DNA of 40,719 bases from an uncultured Lachnospiraceae bacterium (GTDB lineage: Bacteria; Bacillota; Clostridia; Lachnospirales; Lachnospiraceae). Positions 26,707 to 35,377 of this stretch are shown one piece after another (within the stretch, counting starts at the first letter, position 1; the number at the start of each line of letters is the position of its first letter). The stretch covers positions 1-40,719 of the forward strand of contig CAJOGN010000012.1 of the NCBI GenBank assembly GCA_905234245.1, in the 5' to 3' direction. A model generated the notes under the pieces. It had not been told where the DNA came from. It saw only the letters and a list, made by a program, of their open reading frames with translations, and searched no databases. Both the position numbers and the translations under genes were made by a program.

Positions 26707-27436
26707 TAATGACATAATCTGTGGAAGAAATGCTGTATTAGAGGCAATTAGAAGTGGTAATACAGTTGATAAGATTCTTATTCTTGAAGGCAAGCACGAT
26801 GGACCAACTAATACAATCCTAAGGGAAGCTAAGAAGAATAAGATTATTGTGGAATTTGTGGGCAAATCAGTCCTTAACGGCATGTGTGAAGAGAAGAAGC
26901 ATCAGGGTGTTATTGCTTATGTATCGCCGTATGAATATGCCGAGGTTGATGATATCTTAGATAAAGCAAAGGCTAAGGGTGAAGACGCATTTGTCATAAT
27001 TCTTGATGAAATAGAAGACCCACATAATCTTGGGGCCATTATTAGAACAGCTAATCTGTGTGGAGCACATGGTGTTATTATTCCTAAGAGAAGAGCCGCA
27101 AGACTTACAAGTGTAGTGGCTAATACCTCTGCTGGAGCCCTTAACTACACTCCGGTTGCCAAGGTTACTAATATTGCCAAGACAATAGAGGAGCTTAAGA
27201 AGAAGGGGCTGTGGTTCGTATGTGGCGATATGTCAGGAGAAGTGATGTATAATCTTGACCTTAAGGGGCCAATTGGGCTTGTTATTGGTAATGAGGGCTC
27301 TGGAGTTAGTGAGAATGTTAAGAAGAAATGCGACTTTATAGCATCAATACCAATGAAGGGAGACATTGATTCTCTTAATGCGTCAGTATCATGTGGTGTA
27401 CTGTGCTATGAGATTGTAAGACAGAGAATGGGCTAA
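26696..27436 (+). CDS. rlmB: 23S rRNA (guanosine-2'-O-)-methyltransferase, TrmH/SpoU family
   Basis: A 246-residue SPOUT methyltransferase. The N-terminal ~75 residues (IICGRNAVLEAI) are the substrate-binding domain; the catalytic part has motif 1 DPHNLGAIIRTANLCGAHG (about 105), motif 2 GLVIGNEGSGVS (about 194) and motif 3 IPMKGDIDSLNASVS, which form the AdoMet-binding knot. It should methylate the peptidyl-transferase region loop (G2251 in E. coli). GAGGA at 26686-26690 precedes the start, which overlaps mrnC by 11 bases. The yacP/rae1 gene that usually follows is absent. Confidence 0.93.
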   Translation: MRDNNDIICGRNAVLEAIRSGNTVDKILILEGKHDGPTNTILREAKKNKIIVEFVGKSVLNGMCEEKKHQGVIAYVSPYEYAEVDDILDKAKAKGEDAFVIILDEIEDPHNLGAIIRTANLCGAHGVIIPKRRAARLTSVVANTSAGALNYTPVAKVTNIAKTIEELKKKGLWFVCGDMSGEVMYNLDLKGPIGLVIGNEGSGVSENVKKKCDFIASIPMKGDIDSLNASVSCGVLCYEIVRQRMG

Positions 27437-27494
27437 ATGTTAAATAACCGAGACTGAAAATAGACTAAGATGGACAGAATTAGTAGGGAGCAGC

Positions 27495-28061
27495 ATGGAT
27501 TATTCTGTATTAAGTGATGAAGAAATAATACAAGCATATAGAGATGGAAAGCTGGATGCAATTGACTATATGATAAGGAAATATACGCCTTTGATATATA
27601 AGTGTCATAACAACAGGTATGCAGTTGGATTTAGCAGGGATGATTTTATTCAGGAGGGCTTTATTGGACTTCTAAGTGCGGTTAATAAGTACGAGATAGG
27701 CACCGATGCATCATTTTATACATATGCCAAGACCTGTATTGATAATAGCATGAATAAGCTAATGGAGAAGTCCCGACTTAAGAAGAACCAGATTCTTAAT
27801 AATAGTAAATCCTTAGAGGAGACTGAGGAATTAAGCGAGATACTAGGAGGCGACCCTGAAGGAATTGTGTTGTCTAAGATGATTAATGAAGACACATTTG
27901 CCAAGGTGGAATCTAAGCTTTCGAAAGGGGAGCGCGAGGTATATAGCTTACTTAGAGACGGATATGTTGCAAGGGAGATTGCCGATATGCTAGGCAAGGA
28001 CAGCAAGTCCGTTGATAATACTATTCAGAGAATTAAGAATAAAGCGAGAAAAGCCTGTTAA
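27495..28061 (+). CDS. sigH: SigH-like RNA polymerase sigma factor
   Basis: A 188-residue sigma-70 family protein with region 2 (about 9-80: RKYTPLIYK, then DFIQEGFIGLLSAVNKYE) and region 4 (about 135-188: LSKGEREVYSLLRDGYVARE, then KSVDNTIQRIKNKARK). The sequence, and its place after rlmB, match SigH/Spo0H of Bacillus and clostridia, which controls entry to stationary phase or sporulation. It is about 20-30 residues shorter than typical SigH. AGGGAG lies upstream. Downstream genes of the classic order (rpmG, secE, nusG) are not here; the cluster is broken by an EAL gene. Confidence 0.85.
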   Translation: MDYSVLSDEEIIQAYRDGKLDAIDYMIRKYTPLIYKCHNNRYAVGFSRDDFIQEGFIGLLSAVNKYEIGTDASFYTYAKTCIDNSMNKLMEKSRLKKNQILNNSKSLEETEELSEILGGDPEGIVLSKMINEDTFAKVESKLSKGEREVYSLLRDGYVAREIADMLGKDSKSVDNTIQRIKNKARKAC

Positions 28062-28153
28062 ATATTTAACACAGAATTCACAAAAAATACATAGCATTTA
28101 TTATGGGTTTATAATATAATCTTCTAGGAGTTTTTGGTATTGAGGGCAAACAG

Positions 28154-29437
28154 TTGAAAAATGAATTAGAAATAAAGAATAATAAAAAGAAGTTTCCTTC
28201 TCTTGATAAATTCAAGAGAAAAGGAAAGAAGCTTGTGGATGATATGCAACAAGCTGTTCTTATCAGCATTAATCTAAGGAATCTAAAGTATTTCAATGAG
28301 ATATATGGCACCAAGGAGGGTGATACTCTTATTCAGAACATGGTAGATTATTTCTGCTATGATAATGAGAATTGCATCATTGGAACCAAGAGCTATGTAG
28401 ATCATATCTTAATTCTATGTGAGGGATATAATTATTCCAAGGAAGAATTAATCTCTTATTATGATGATTTCGCCAAGAGTTTTATAGATAAGACTAATAA
28501 AGAGTATCCCAGGGCTAAGATTAGCCTTGATTTGGGTATGTGTATTGTAAGCAAGGATGAGGATTTCATAGTTGCACAGGACAATGCCAGATATGCCAGA
28601 AGAAGTATAGGCAATAGCTATGATACAGCAGTTGCTTTCTATTCTGAGGAGCTTCGTAAGAAATCCCTAGAGAAAGCTAGTATTATACCCAATTTCCAGA
28701 AGGCTATTGACGATGATGCGATTATTGTGTTGTTGCAGCCAAAGTATTCTGTTGAGGAAAATTGCATTGTGGGAGCGGAGGCTTTGTCCAGATTTAGAGA
28801 CGAAGAGGGCAACATTGTATCTCCTGCTTTATTCATTCCTGTATTAGAGGAGGCCAGCATAATTTATCAGCTTGACTATGAGGTGCTTCGTCAGGTTGTT
28901 GATATGCAAAAAAGATGGATGGAGGATGGAAGGAAACTATTTCCGATTTCTGTTAATCTCTCAAGAGTAGACCTTCTAGAAGAGACATTTATTGATAAGA
29001 TAGATGCCCTTGTTGAAGAATCAGGCATTCCTAAGAATGTTATTGAATTCGAATTTACTGAGACGGTTCTAGTTGAGAATTTAACTACTGTTATTAGTAA
29101 GCTGAATTCCTTAAAGGATAAGGGATATAGAATAGCAATTGATGATTTTGGCTCTGGATATAATTCTTTATATGTGTTAGGTCAGATTCCTGCAAATGTA
29201 ATTAAATTCGACAGGGGATTTGTGCTTCATTCTATAACTAATGAAGTTGGCCTTACAATTATGAAGAATCTTGTTGAAACCTTCAAAGAGATAGAGTTCG
29301 AGGTTCTCTGTGAAGGTGTTGAGACTAAGGAAGAAGAGAAGAACATTGTAGATTGTGGCTGTGATGTGATTCAAGGCTATCTGTATGATAAGCCTCTTGA
29401 TCTTAAAGATTTCGAGGAAAAATATGTAGCCTGCTAG
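28154..29437 (+). CDS. Cytoplasmic degenerate GGDEF-EAL c-di-GMP phosphodiesterase
   Basis: A 427-residue soluble protein. Residues about 30-175 keep the GGDEF-domain outline (VLISINLRNLKYFNEIYG at the usual position) but no GGDEF signature; a GTKSYVD segment stands in its place, so synthesis of c-di-GMP is unlikely. The EAL domain (about 185-425) has GAEALSRF, SVNLSR, FEFTET, DDFGSGYNSL, VIKFD, EGVET and QGYLYDKP, so hydrolysis is expected. The start is TTG at 28154 with GAGGG at 28142-28146; a TTG at 28139 soon meets a stop. A TATAAT repeat at 28110-28120 may be the promoter. Convergent with the gene at 29514. Confidence 0.87.
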   Translation: MKNELEIKNNKKKFPSLDKFKRKGKKLVDDMQQAVLISINLRNLKYFNEIYGTKEGDTLIQNMVDYFCYDNENCIIGTKSYVDHILILCEGYNYSKEELISYYDDFAKSFIDKTNKEYPRAKISLDLGMCIVSKDEDFIVAQDNARYARRSIGNSYDTAVAFYSEELRKKSLEKASIIPNFQKAIDDDAIIVLLQPKYSVEENCIVGAEALSRFRDEEGNIVSPALFIPVLEEASIIYQLDYEVLRQVVDMQKRWMEDGRKLFPISVNLSRVDLLEETFIDKIDALVEESGIPKNVIEFEFTETVLVENLTTVISKLNSLKDKGYRIAIDDFGSGYNSLYVLGQIPANVIKFDRGFVLHSITNEVGLTIMKNLVETFKEIEFEVLCEGVETKEEEKNIVDCGCDVIQGYLYDKPLDLKDFEEKYVAC

Positions 29438-29452
29438 ATTTTGATTTATATT

Positions 29453-29509
29453 AGCCCCTATATACTTTTGAACGACTAAAGAATGTCTTTTCAAAAGTAT
29501 ATAGAGGCT
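29453..29509. terminator. Bidirectional terminator between convergent genes
   Basis: A 20-base stem with one mismatch, 29453-29472 with 29490-29509, around a 17-base loop. The T-runs on either side are short, so termination may be partial. It separates the EAL gene from the convergent phosphatase gene. Confidence 0.7.
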
Positions 29510-29513
29510 GATT

Positions 29514-30323
29514 TTATAGTTCATATTCTACAGGCTTACGATTCTTATATACAAAATATGAGTTGAAACCACATTCCTTAAGGATACCTGTGATTTTATC
29601 ATATCCAACACCGATTTGAGTTGTCCTGTGTGCGTCAGAGCCAAGAGTAATTAGCTTGCCACCAAGCTCCTTATATCTATTAATAGTAGCAATACAAGGG
29701 TTAGGCTCTAATAAGCCGAATTTGAAGGCACCTGTGTTAATCTCTAATGCTTTGTCATTCTCAATTAAGAGATGAAGTATATCATCAATTATATCGTTAT
29801 AATCCTCATAAGGAAGCTTCTTGGCCTCGTCATTATAACGGATAATATAGTCAAGATGACCATAGGAGTCGAAATTCTTGAATGCATTGATATTCTCTGC
29901 CGTAACCTCGAAAAATCTCCTGACGCCTCCCTTAATGCCGTGTTTTTCAAAATATTCTGGGTAATATGGGTCTTCTTTATCTACCTGATGGGTTGAGCCA
30001 ATAACAAAGTCAAAATCATATGTAGATACAATTTCCCTATGCCTATCAGCAAGGTGTGGCTGCAAACCAAGCTCTATTCCCCATAACACTTCAATTGTAT
30101 TCTGGTACATACCATTAGAGGTCAGCTTCTCATAACATTTCCTATATTCATCTATATCAAGGTCGAATCGATTAGGCTCGTGATAATAGTCTAGGTCTAG
30201 ATGGTCTGTAAATGTTATTCCCTCAAGGTTATTATAAATCGAAGCTTCAATCATATCTACCATAGGTGCTTCGCTATCTCCAGAGAAATAGCAGTGCATG
30301 TGGTTGTTGTATAATTTGTTCAT
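29514..30323 (-). CDS. Histidinol-phosphatase, PHP family
   Basis: A 269-residue PHP-domain metallophosphatase of the HisJ/HisK type, which dephosphorylates histidinol phosphate in histidine synthesis. Metal-binding motifs are visible in order: NNHMHCYFSGD (His-x-His), FTDHLD, the Glu in GIELGLQ, IGSTHQV, a GHLDYIIRY segment and the C-terminal GSDAHR. AAGGAGAA lies before the start on the minus strand. No other his gene is in the window, so a related sugar-phosphate substrate remains possible. It is divergent from gap across a 193-base region with two inverted repeats. Confidence 0.87.
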   Translation of the reverse strand: MNKLYNNHMHCYFSGDSEAPMVDMIEASIYNNLEGITFTDHLDLDYYHEPNRFDLDIDEYRKCYEKLTSNGMYQNTIEVLWGIELGLQPHLADRHREIVSTYDFDFVIGSTHQVDKEDPYYPEYFEKHGIKGGVRRFFEVTAENINAFKNFDSYGHLDYIIRYNDEAKKLPYEDYNDIIDDILHLLIENDKALEINTGAFKFGLLEPNPCIATINRYKELGGKLITLGSDAHRTTQIGVGYDKITGILKECGFNSYFVYKNRKPVEYEL

Positions 30324-30364
30324 ATAATTAAGTAATTCTCCTTAGTATAAATTAACAATAGTAT

Positions 30365-30385
30365 AATAACATACTTAGTGTTATT
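30365..30385. promoter_or_regulatory. Inverted repeat in the divergent phosphatase-gap region
   Basis: AATAACA-tacttag-TGTTATT, perfect over 7 bases per arm. It lies between the two divergent starts and 9 bases from the Rex-like site; it could bind a dimeric regulator of either gene. No family is assigned. Confidence 0.4.
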
Positions 30386-30394
30386 TTGCCCGTT

Positions 30395-30412
30395 TTGTGA
30401 AACTTTTAACAA
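30395..30412. promoter_or_regulatory. Candidate Rex (redox-sensing repressor) operator upstream of gap
   Basis: TTGTGAA-ACTT-TTAACAA matches the Rex operator consensus TTGTTAA-N4-TTAACAA at 13 of 14 defined positions; TTGTGA is a common variant half-site. It ends 14 bases before the gap -35 box. Rex releases DNA when NADH rises, which would tie glycolysis to redox state. The consensus is from memory of the Rex literature. Confidence 0.6.
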
Positions 30413-30426
30413 ATTTCATAAATCAC

Positions 30427-30455
30427 TTGAATTATTGCTTAATTTCAAGTACAAT
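30427..30455 (+). promoter_or_regulatory. SigA-type promoter of gap
   Basis: TTGAAT (30427-30432), 17-base spacer, TACAAT (30450-30455). The start is expected near 30462, giving a leader of about 55 bases with TAGGAGGA at 30501-30508. Confidence 0.78.
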
Positions 30456-30516
30456 AGGTAACGGTACTTAAAAGTATTAAAAAAAAGAAAAATTATGTCT
30501 TTAGGAGGAATTTAAA

Positions 30517-31533
30517 ATGGCAGTAAGAGTAGCTATTAATGGATTCGGACGTATTGGACGTCTTGCATTCAGACAAATGTTTGGCGCTGAAGGTTATGAG
30601 GTTGTTGCAATCAACGACTTAACAAGCCCTAAGATGCTTGCACATTTATTAAAGTATGATAGTTCACAGGGTAGATATGAGAAGGCTGAGACAGTTAAGG
30701 CTGGCGAAGATTCTATCACTGTTGACGGTAAGGAAATCAAGATTTACGCTGAGGCAGATGCTAGCAACTGTCCTTGGGGCGACTTAAAGGTAGACGTTGT
30801 ATTAGAGTGTACAGGATTCTACACATCTAAGGATAAGGCTTCTGCTCATATTAAGGCAGGCGCTCGTAAGGTTGTTATCTCTGCACCAGCAGGAAATGAC
30901 CTTCCTACAATCGTATACAATGTTAACCACAATACACTTAAGGCTTCTGATGATGTTATCTCTGCAGCTTCTTGTACAACTAACTGCTTAGCACCTATGG
31001 CTGATGCATTAAACAAGTATGCTGAGATTCAATCAGGTATTATGTGTACAATCCACGCTTACACAGGTGATCAGATGACACTTGATGGCCCACAGCGTAA
31101 GGGTGACTTAAGAAGATCTCGTGCAGCTGCAGTTAATATCGTACCTAACTCAACAGGTGCTGCTAAGGCTATCGGTCTTGTTATCCCTGAGTTAAATGGT
31201 AAGTTAATCGGTGCAGCACAACGTGTTCCTACACCAACAGGTTCTACAACAATTCTTACAGCTGTAGTTAAGGGTAAGGATGTTACTGTTGACGGAATCA
31301 ACGCTGCAATGAAGGCTGCTGCAACAGAGTCATTCGGATATAATGAAGATGAAATCGTATCAAGCGATATCATTGGTATGAGATATGGTTCATTATTCGA
31401 TGCTACACAGACTTTAGTTAATAAGGTATCTGATGATTTATATGAAGTACAGGTTGTATCTTGGTATGACAATGAGAATTCATACACATCTCAGATGGTT
31501 CGTACAATTAAGTACTTCTCAGAGTTAGCATAA
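30517..31533 (+). CDS. gap: Glyceraldehyde-3-phosphate dehydrogenase, type I
   Basis: Oxidises glyceraldehyde-3-phosphate with NAD+ and phosphate. The 338-residue protein has the NAD-binding start [17 protein letters not shown], the catalytic segment SCTTNCLAP (Cys about 153), the substrate loop [13 protein letters not shown], and [12 protein letters not shown] near the C terminus. The discriminating residue after the second strand is Asp (INDLT), which favours NAD over NADP. Strong ribosome site GGAGG. It begins the glycolytic block gap-pgk-tpiA-gpmI and has its own promoter, candidate Rex site and terminator. Confidence 0.98.
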   Translation: MAVRVAINGFGRIGRLAFRQMFGAEGYEVVAINDLTSPKMLAHLLKYDSSQGRYEKAETVKAGEDSITVDGKEIKIYAEADASNCPWGDLKVDVVLECTGFYTSKDKASAHIKAGARKVVISAPAGNDLPTIVYNVNHNTLKASDDVISAASCTTNCLAPMADALNKYAEIQSGIMCTIHAYTGDQMTLDGPQRKGDLRRSRAAAVNIVPNSTGAAKAIGLVIPELNGKLIGAAQRVPTPTGSTTILTAVVKGKDVTVDGINAAMKAAATESFGYNEDEIVSSDIIGMRYGSLFDATQTLVNKVSDDLYEVQVVSWYDNENSYTSQMVRTIKYFSELA

Positions 31534-31555
31534 TATAGTTAAATTTAGACCTTTA

Positions 31556-31588
31556 AGGTCCGGTCTTTAGGATCGGACCTATTTTTAT
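31556..31588 (+). terminator. Rho-independent terminator of gap
   Basis: AGGTCCG (31556-31562) pairs with CGGACCT (31574-31580), with further pairing inside the loop, then ATTTTT. Confidence 0.85.
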
Positions 31589-31612
31589 ATAATCCTAAGG
31601 CATGTTTATAAA

Positions 31613-31727
31613 TGCACACTTATGAATTAGAACTAATGTAGCTTTTTGTCATAGGTCTGCGACGCGATTTTCTTATGAGCGTGCAGACACTATGACATAA
31701 AGCGATTATTAGATTAAAGCGTGTGCA
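31613..31727 (+). repeat. Long nested palindrome upstream of pgk (element C)
   Basis: The outer arms TGCACAC (31613-31619) and GTGTGCA (31721-31727) enclose a long hairpin: GCTTT/AAAGC (31641-31645/31699-31703), TGTCATAG/CTATGACA (31647-31654/31690-31697), GTCTGC/GCAGAC (31655-31660/31683-31688). It lies between the gap terminator and pgk. It could be an RNA stability or control structure in the pgk leader, or a small non-coding repeat sharing GTCAT...ATGAC ends with elements at 103-205 and 36948-37096. No clear pgk promoter was found outside it. Confidence 0.65.
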
Positions 31728-31771
31728 ATTATAGGTATATGAATAATAAGACTAATTATGGAGGAAAAGAT

Positions 31772-32980
31772 ATGGGACTTAATAAGAAGACAGTAGATGA
31801 TATTAATGTGAAGGGTAAGAGAGTGTTATGCCGTTGTGATTTCAACGTTCCTATTATTGAGGGCAAGATTACAGACGAAAACCGTCTTGTAGCTGCACTC
31901 CCTACAATTAAGAAGCTTGTAGCAGATGGTGGCAAAGTAATCCTATGCTCACACTTAGGTAAGCCTAAGGGAGAGCCTAAGCCAGAACTTTCATTAGCAC
32001 CAGTTGCTAAGAGATTAGCAGAGCTTCTAGGTCAGGAAGTAAAGTTCGCTCCTGATAATGAAGTTGTTGGTCCTAATGCCAAGGCTGCTATTGAGGCTAT
32101 GAAGGACGGCGAGATTGTACTCCTTGAGAACACTCGTTACAGAGCTGAAGAGACTAAGAATGGTGAGGCCTTCTCTAAGGATTTGGCTTCAATCTGTGAT
32201 GTATTCGTTAATGACGCATTTGGTACTGCTCATAGAGCACATTGCTCTAACGTAGGTGTGTCTTCACTTGTTGATACAGCTGTTGTAGGTTACTTAATGG
32301 AGAAGGAGATTAACTTCCTTGGAAATGCTGTTGAGAATCCAACAAGACCTTTTGTAGCTATTCTCGGTGGAGCTAAGATTGCTGATAAGCTTAATGTAAT
32401 TAACAACCTGTTAGAGAAGTGCGATACACTTATTATTGGTGGTGGTATGGCATATTCCTTCCTTAAGGCTCAAGGCTATGAGATAGGACAGTCATTATGT
32501 GATGATTCTAAGCTAGAGTATTGTCTTGAGATGATGGATAAAGCCAAGAAGGCAGGCAAGAAGCTGCTTCTTCCAATTGACGTTGTAACAATTAAGGATT
32601 TCCCAGATCCTATTGATGGACCTGTTGAGACATCTGTACATAACTTTGATGACATCCCTTCTAACGAAGAGGGTTGTGATATTGGACCTAAGACAGCAGC
32701 ACTCTATGCAGATGAGGTTAAGAATGCTAAGACTGTTGTATGGAATGGACCTATGGGATTATTCGAGAATCCTAAGCTTGCAAGAGGAACACTTGATGTT
32801 GCAACTGCATTATCTGAGTCTGATGCTACTACAATTATTGGTGGTGGTGATTCAGCAGCTGCAGTTAACCAGATGGGACTTGGTGACAAGATGAGCCATA
32901 TCTCTACAGGTGGTGGAGCATCCCTTGAATTCCTAGAGGGCAAGGAGCTCCCAGGTGTTGTTTGTGCTAACGATAAGTAA
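31772..32980 (+). CDS. pgk: Phosphoglycerate kinase
   Basis: Transfers phosphate from 1,3-bisphosphoglycerate to ADP. The 402-residue protein is of normal length, with RCDFNVP (substrate-binding Asp and Asn about 22-25), [27 protein letters not shown], and the nucleotide-site segments [18 protein letters not shown] and GGGDSAAA. I place the start at 31772 (GGAGG at 31760-31764); an in-frame upstream ATG at 31721 would add 17 residues that do not belong to the family. tpiA follows 40 bases later with no terminator, so the two are probably co-transcribed. Confidence 0.97.
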   Translation: MGLNKKTVDDINVKGKRVLCRCDFNVPIIEGKITDENRLVAALPTIKKLVADGGKVILCSHLGKPKGEPKPELSLAPVAKRLAELLGQEVKFAPDNEVVGPNAKAAIEAMKDGEIVLLENTRYRAEETKNGEAFSKDLASICDVFVNDAFGTAHRAHCSNVGVSSLVDTAVVGYLMEKEINFLGNAVENPTRPFVAILGGAKIADKLNVINNLLEKCDTLIIGGGMAYSFLKAQGYEIGQSLCDDSKLEYCLEMMDKAKKAGKKLLLPIDVVTIKDFPDPIDGPVETSVHNFDDIPSNEEGCDIGPKTAALYADEVKNAKTVVWNGPMGLFENPKLARGTLDVATALSESDATTIIGGGDSAAAVNQMGLGDKMSHISTGGGASLEFLEGKELPGVVCANDK

Positions 32981-33020
32981 TTCAAGAATGATATTTATTA
33001 TTTTTAGGAGGATATTAAAA

Positions 33021-33767
33021 ATGAGTAGAAGAAGAATTGTAGCAGGAAACTGGAAGATGAATAAGACACCAAGCGAGGCCGTAGCTCTTGTTAACGAGTT
33101 AAAGCCACTTGTTGAAAGTGATGATGTTGATGTTGTATACTGCGTACCTGCAGTTGACATCGTACCAGTTGTAGAGGCTGTTAAGGGAACAAATGTTAAG
33201 GTTGGCGCTGAGAACCTTTATACAGAGGATAAGGGTGCTTATACTGGCGAGATTTCTGCTGATATGCTTGTTGATGCAGGTGTTGAGTATGTAGTAATCG
33301 GTCACTCTGAGAGAAGAGAGTACTTCAACGAGACTGATGAGTTCCTTAATAAGAAGGTTAAGAAGGCAATTGAGAAAGGCCTTACACCAATCCTTTGCTG
33401 TGGTGAGACATTAGAGCAAAGAGAGATGGGTGTTACTATGGACTGGATTCGCCTTCAGATTAAGTCTGACTTAACAGGTGTTGCAGCTTCTGATGTTGCT
33501 AAGCTTGTTATTGCTTACGAGCCAATCTGGGCTATCGGAACAGGTAAGACAGCAACTTCTGACCAGGCTGAAGAAGTATGTGCAGGTATCAGAGAGTGCG
33601 TAGCTGAGATGTATGACCAGGCTACAGCTGATGCTGTTCGTATTCAGTACGGCGGTTCTGTTAATGCTGGTAATGCTAAGGAGTTATTCTCTAAGCCTAA
33701 TATCGATGGTGGTCTTGTTGGTGGAGCTTCACTTAAGGCTGACTTTGGCGATATAGTTAATGCATAA
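33021..33767 (+). CDS. tpiA: Triosephosphate isomerase
   Basis: Interconverts dihydroxyacetone phosphate and glyceraldehyde-3-phosphate. The 248-residue protein has all catalytic residues: GNWKMN (Asn10, Lys12), GHSERR (His about 95), [13 protein letters not shown] (Glu about 167), and the phosphate-binding YGGSVNAGN and GGLVGGASL. The start is the ATG at 33021, preceded by TAGGAGGA; an in-frame earlier start would overlap pgk and add unrelated residues. It is followed by a strong terminator. Confidence 0.98.
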   Translation: MSRRRIVAGNWKMNKTPSEAVALVNELKPLVESDDVDVVYCVPAVDIVPVVEAVKGTNVKVGAENLYTEDKGAYTGEISADMLVDAGVEYVVIGHSERREYFNETDEFLNKKVKKAIEKGLTPILCCGETLEQREMGVTMDWIRLQIKSDLTGVAASDVAKLVIAYEPIWAIGTGKTATSDQAEEVCAGIRECVAEMYDQATADAVRIQYGGSVNAGNAKELFSKPNIDGGLVGGASLKADFGDIVNA

Positions 33768-33804
33768 ATTACAGCATTACAGATAATTTATATTATGATT
33801 ATTG

Positions 33805-33836
33805 AGGTCCTGTACATAATGTACGGGACCTTTTTT
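33805..33836 (+). terminator. Rho-independent terminator of pgk-tpiA
   Basis: A 12-base stem 33805-33816/33820-33831 (AGGTCCTGTACA with TGTACGGGACCT), loop TAA, then six T to 33836. Confidence 0.94.
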
Positions 33837-33921
33837 AATTATGTTATGCAAAATGTGATAAAAGTCCTTGCATTATATAGGTTTTTTGACAATTATTATT
33901 GTGTCTTATCTATGGGGATTA

Positions 33922-33930
33922 TGGTATAAT
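33922..33930 (+). promoter_or_regulatory. Extended -10 promoter of the CapA-like gene
   Basis: TG-G-TATAAT, as upstream of purL. No good -35 box at the right distance; a TTGACA at 33888-33893 is too far. Confidence 0.5.
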
Positions 33931-33979
33931 TTGCTAGTGTGTATGATTATGCATTTTGACAACTATTAATATAAGAGTT

Positions 33980-35353
33980 ATGAATTCTAAGATTAGATTA
34001 GGTATGTTGCTCGTGCTTATGCTTACTGCACTAAGTTTGTGTGGTTGCGAAGCTGATAAGGCCGAAGCATCTACTACTAAACTTAAGCAAACTGAATATG
34101 AGCTTACTAATTATGATTCTAATTACGATAAGATTATATCCTCATGTACTAAGGAATTTCTAGGTAATCATCCTATTGATGAGAATTTCTTCGGATGGTT
34201 TACTTACTATTATGGGGAAAGTGAGCTTGAGTCCATTATATCCAAAGGTAAGTTTGACGACCCTAAGATATGGTACGACACCACAGGCAAGAGTATTCAC
34301 GTGCTATGGTATGAATATTGCGTGTCTAATGGTATCGAAGCCTACGAGAATAAGTTCACTCATGTGATTAATACTAAGTCAGATGATGAAATAACATTTG
34401 ACATTGCTGGTGACTTATCCATGGCAGAGGACAAGGCTACAACTAATTATATGTTAGAGCAGAAGAATCGCTTAATGGATTGCTTCGATGATAATCTTAT
34501 TGAAGCTATTAATGAGAGTGATGTGTTCGTTGTTAATAACGAATTTGCATATACCTTAAGAGGTGATGCCATAACTGCGAAATATTACACATTTCGTGGA
34601 GACCCTGATTATATCAATGAGCTTAAGAAGGTTGGGGTTGATTCTGTAACAATAGCTAATAATCATGTCTATGACTATAGTGAGGAGGGCTTTTTAGATA
34701 CCCTTAAGAGCCTTGAGGATTATAAGATGCCTTATGTCGGTGCAGGCCGCAATATTGAGGACGCCAAGCAGCCTTTGTATTATATCGCAAATGGAATGAA
34801 GATTGCCCTTGTCAATGGCTCGCAGATTGAGAAGAATCAGAATTATACCAAGGCAGCCTCAGAGGATGAGGGTGGAATCTTAAAGTGTCTCGACCCGACG
34901 GAATTCATTGATGAGATAGAGAAGGCCAAGAAGAATTCGGACTATGTAATTGCCGTTGTTCACTGGGGTACCGAGTATCAGGCAAGATATGGAATGGACC
35001 AGGCTAATCTTGCCCAGCTGTTTGCCGATGCAGGCGCAGATGTAATTGTTGGCGGTCATCCTCATGTGTTGCAGGGATTTGATTATATTGGAAATGTACC
35101 TGTCTACTATAGTCTTGGTAATTTCTTCTTTTCACTTGATGAGAAGATGCCTATTGACTATGATACAGCACTTGCCAAAGTCACTGTTAACAAGAATGGC
35201 AACATTAAGGCAAGCTTCATTCCTTGCCATTTTAGCGAGGGTGTTGTAAGTCTGGTAGATAACAATGATGACGCACAGACGATTTATGATGAGCTTAACA
35301 GCGTCTCTGACAATGCTATGTTAGACCGGAATGGATTAATAATTAAAAAATAA
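33980..35353 (+). CDS. CapA/PgsA-family metallophosphatase-like lipoprotein
   Basis: A 457-residue secreted lipoprotein. The signal peptide ends in the lipobox L-C-G-C with the lipid-bearing Cys at 23. A linker region of unknown fold (about 30-135) precedes the CapA domain of poly-gamma-glutamate capsule proteins: FDIAGDLSMAE (about 139-149), NNEFAYTL, TIANNHVYDYS (about 225-235), VVHWGTEYQ and GGHPHVLQGF (about 356-365), then YYSLGNFFFS. These are the metal-binding Asp, Asn and His of the fold. No capsule synthetase gene is nearby, so the substrate is unknown; it may act on cell-wall or peptide-linked glutamate. I prefer the ATG at 33980, although its ribosome site (AAGAG) is weak; a TTG at 33956 lies in frame upstream. 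It has its own promoter. Confidence 0.83.
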   Translation: MNSKIRLGMLLVLMLTALSLCGCEADKAEASTTKLKQTEYELTNYDSNYDKIISSCTKEFLGNHPIDENFFGWFTYYYGESELESIISKGKFDDPKIWYDTTGKSIHVLWYEYCVSNGIEAYENKFTHVINTKSDDEITFDIAGDLSMAEDKATTNYMLEQKNRLMDCFDDNLIEAINESDVFVVNNEFAYTLRGDAITAKYYTFRGDPDYINELKKVGVDSVTIANNHVYDYSEEGFLDTLKSLEDYKMPYVGAGRNIEDAKQPLYYIANGMKIALVNGSQIEKNQNYTKAASEDEGGILKCLDPTEFIDEIEKAKKNSDYVIAVVHWGTEYQARYGMDQANLAQLFADAGADVIVGGHPHVLQGFDYIGNVPVYYSLGNFFFSLDEKMPIDYDTALAKVTVNKNGNIKASFIPCHFSEGVVSLVDNNDDAQTIYDELNSVSDNAMLDRNGLIIKK

Positions 35354-35377
35354 ATATAAAGAAAGGTAGATGTAATT

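Noticed and set aside
33956-33979. TTG start for the CapA-like gene
   Set aside because: No ribosome site, and it puts extra polar residues before a normal lipoprotein signal that begins at the ATG at 33980.
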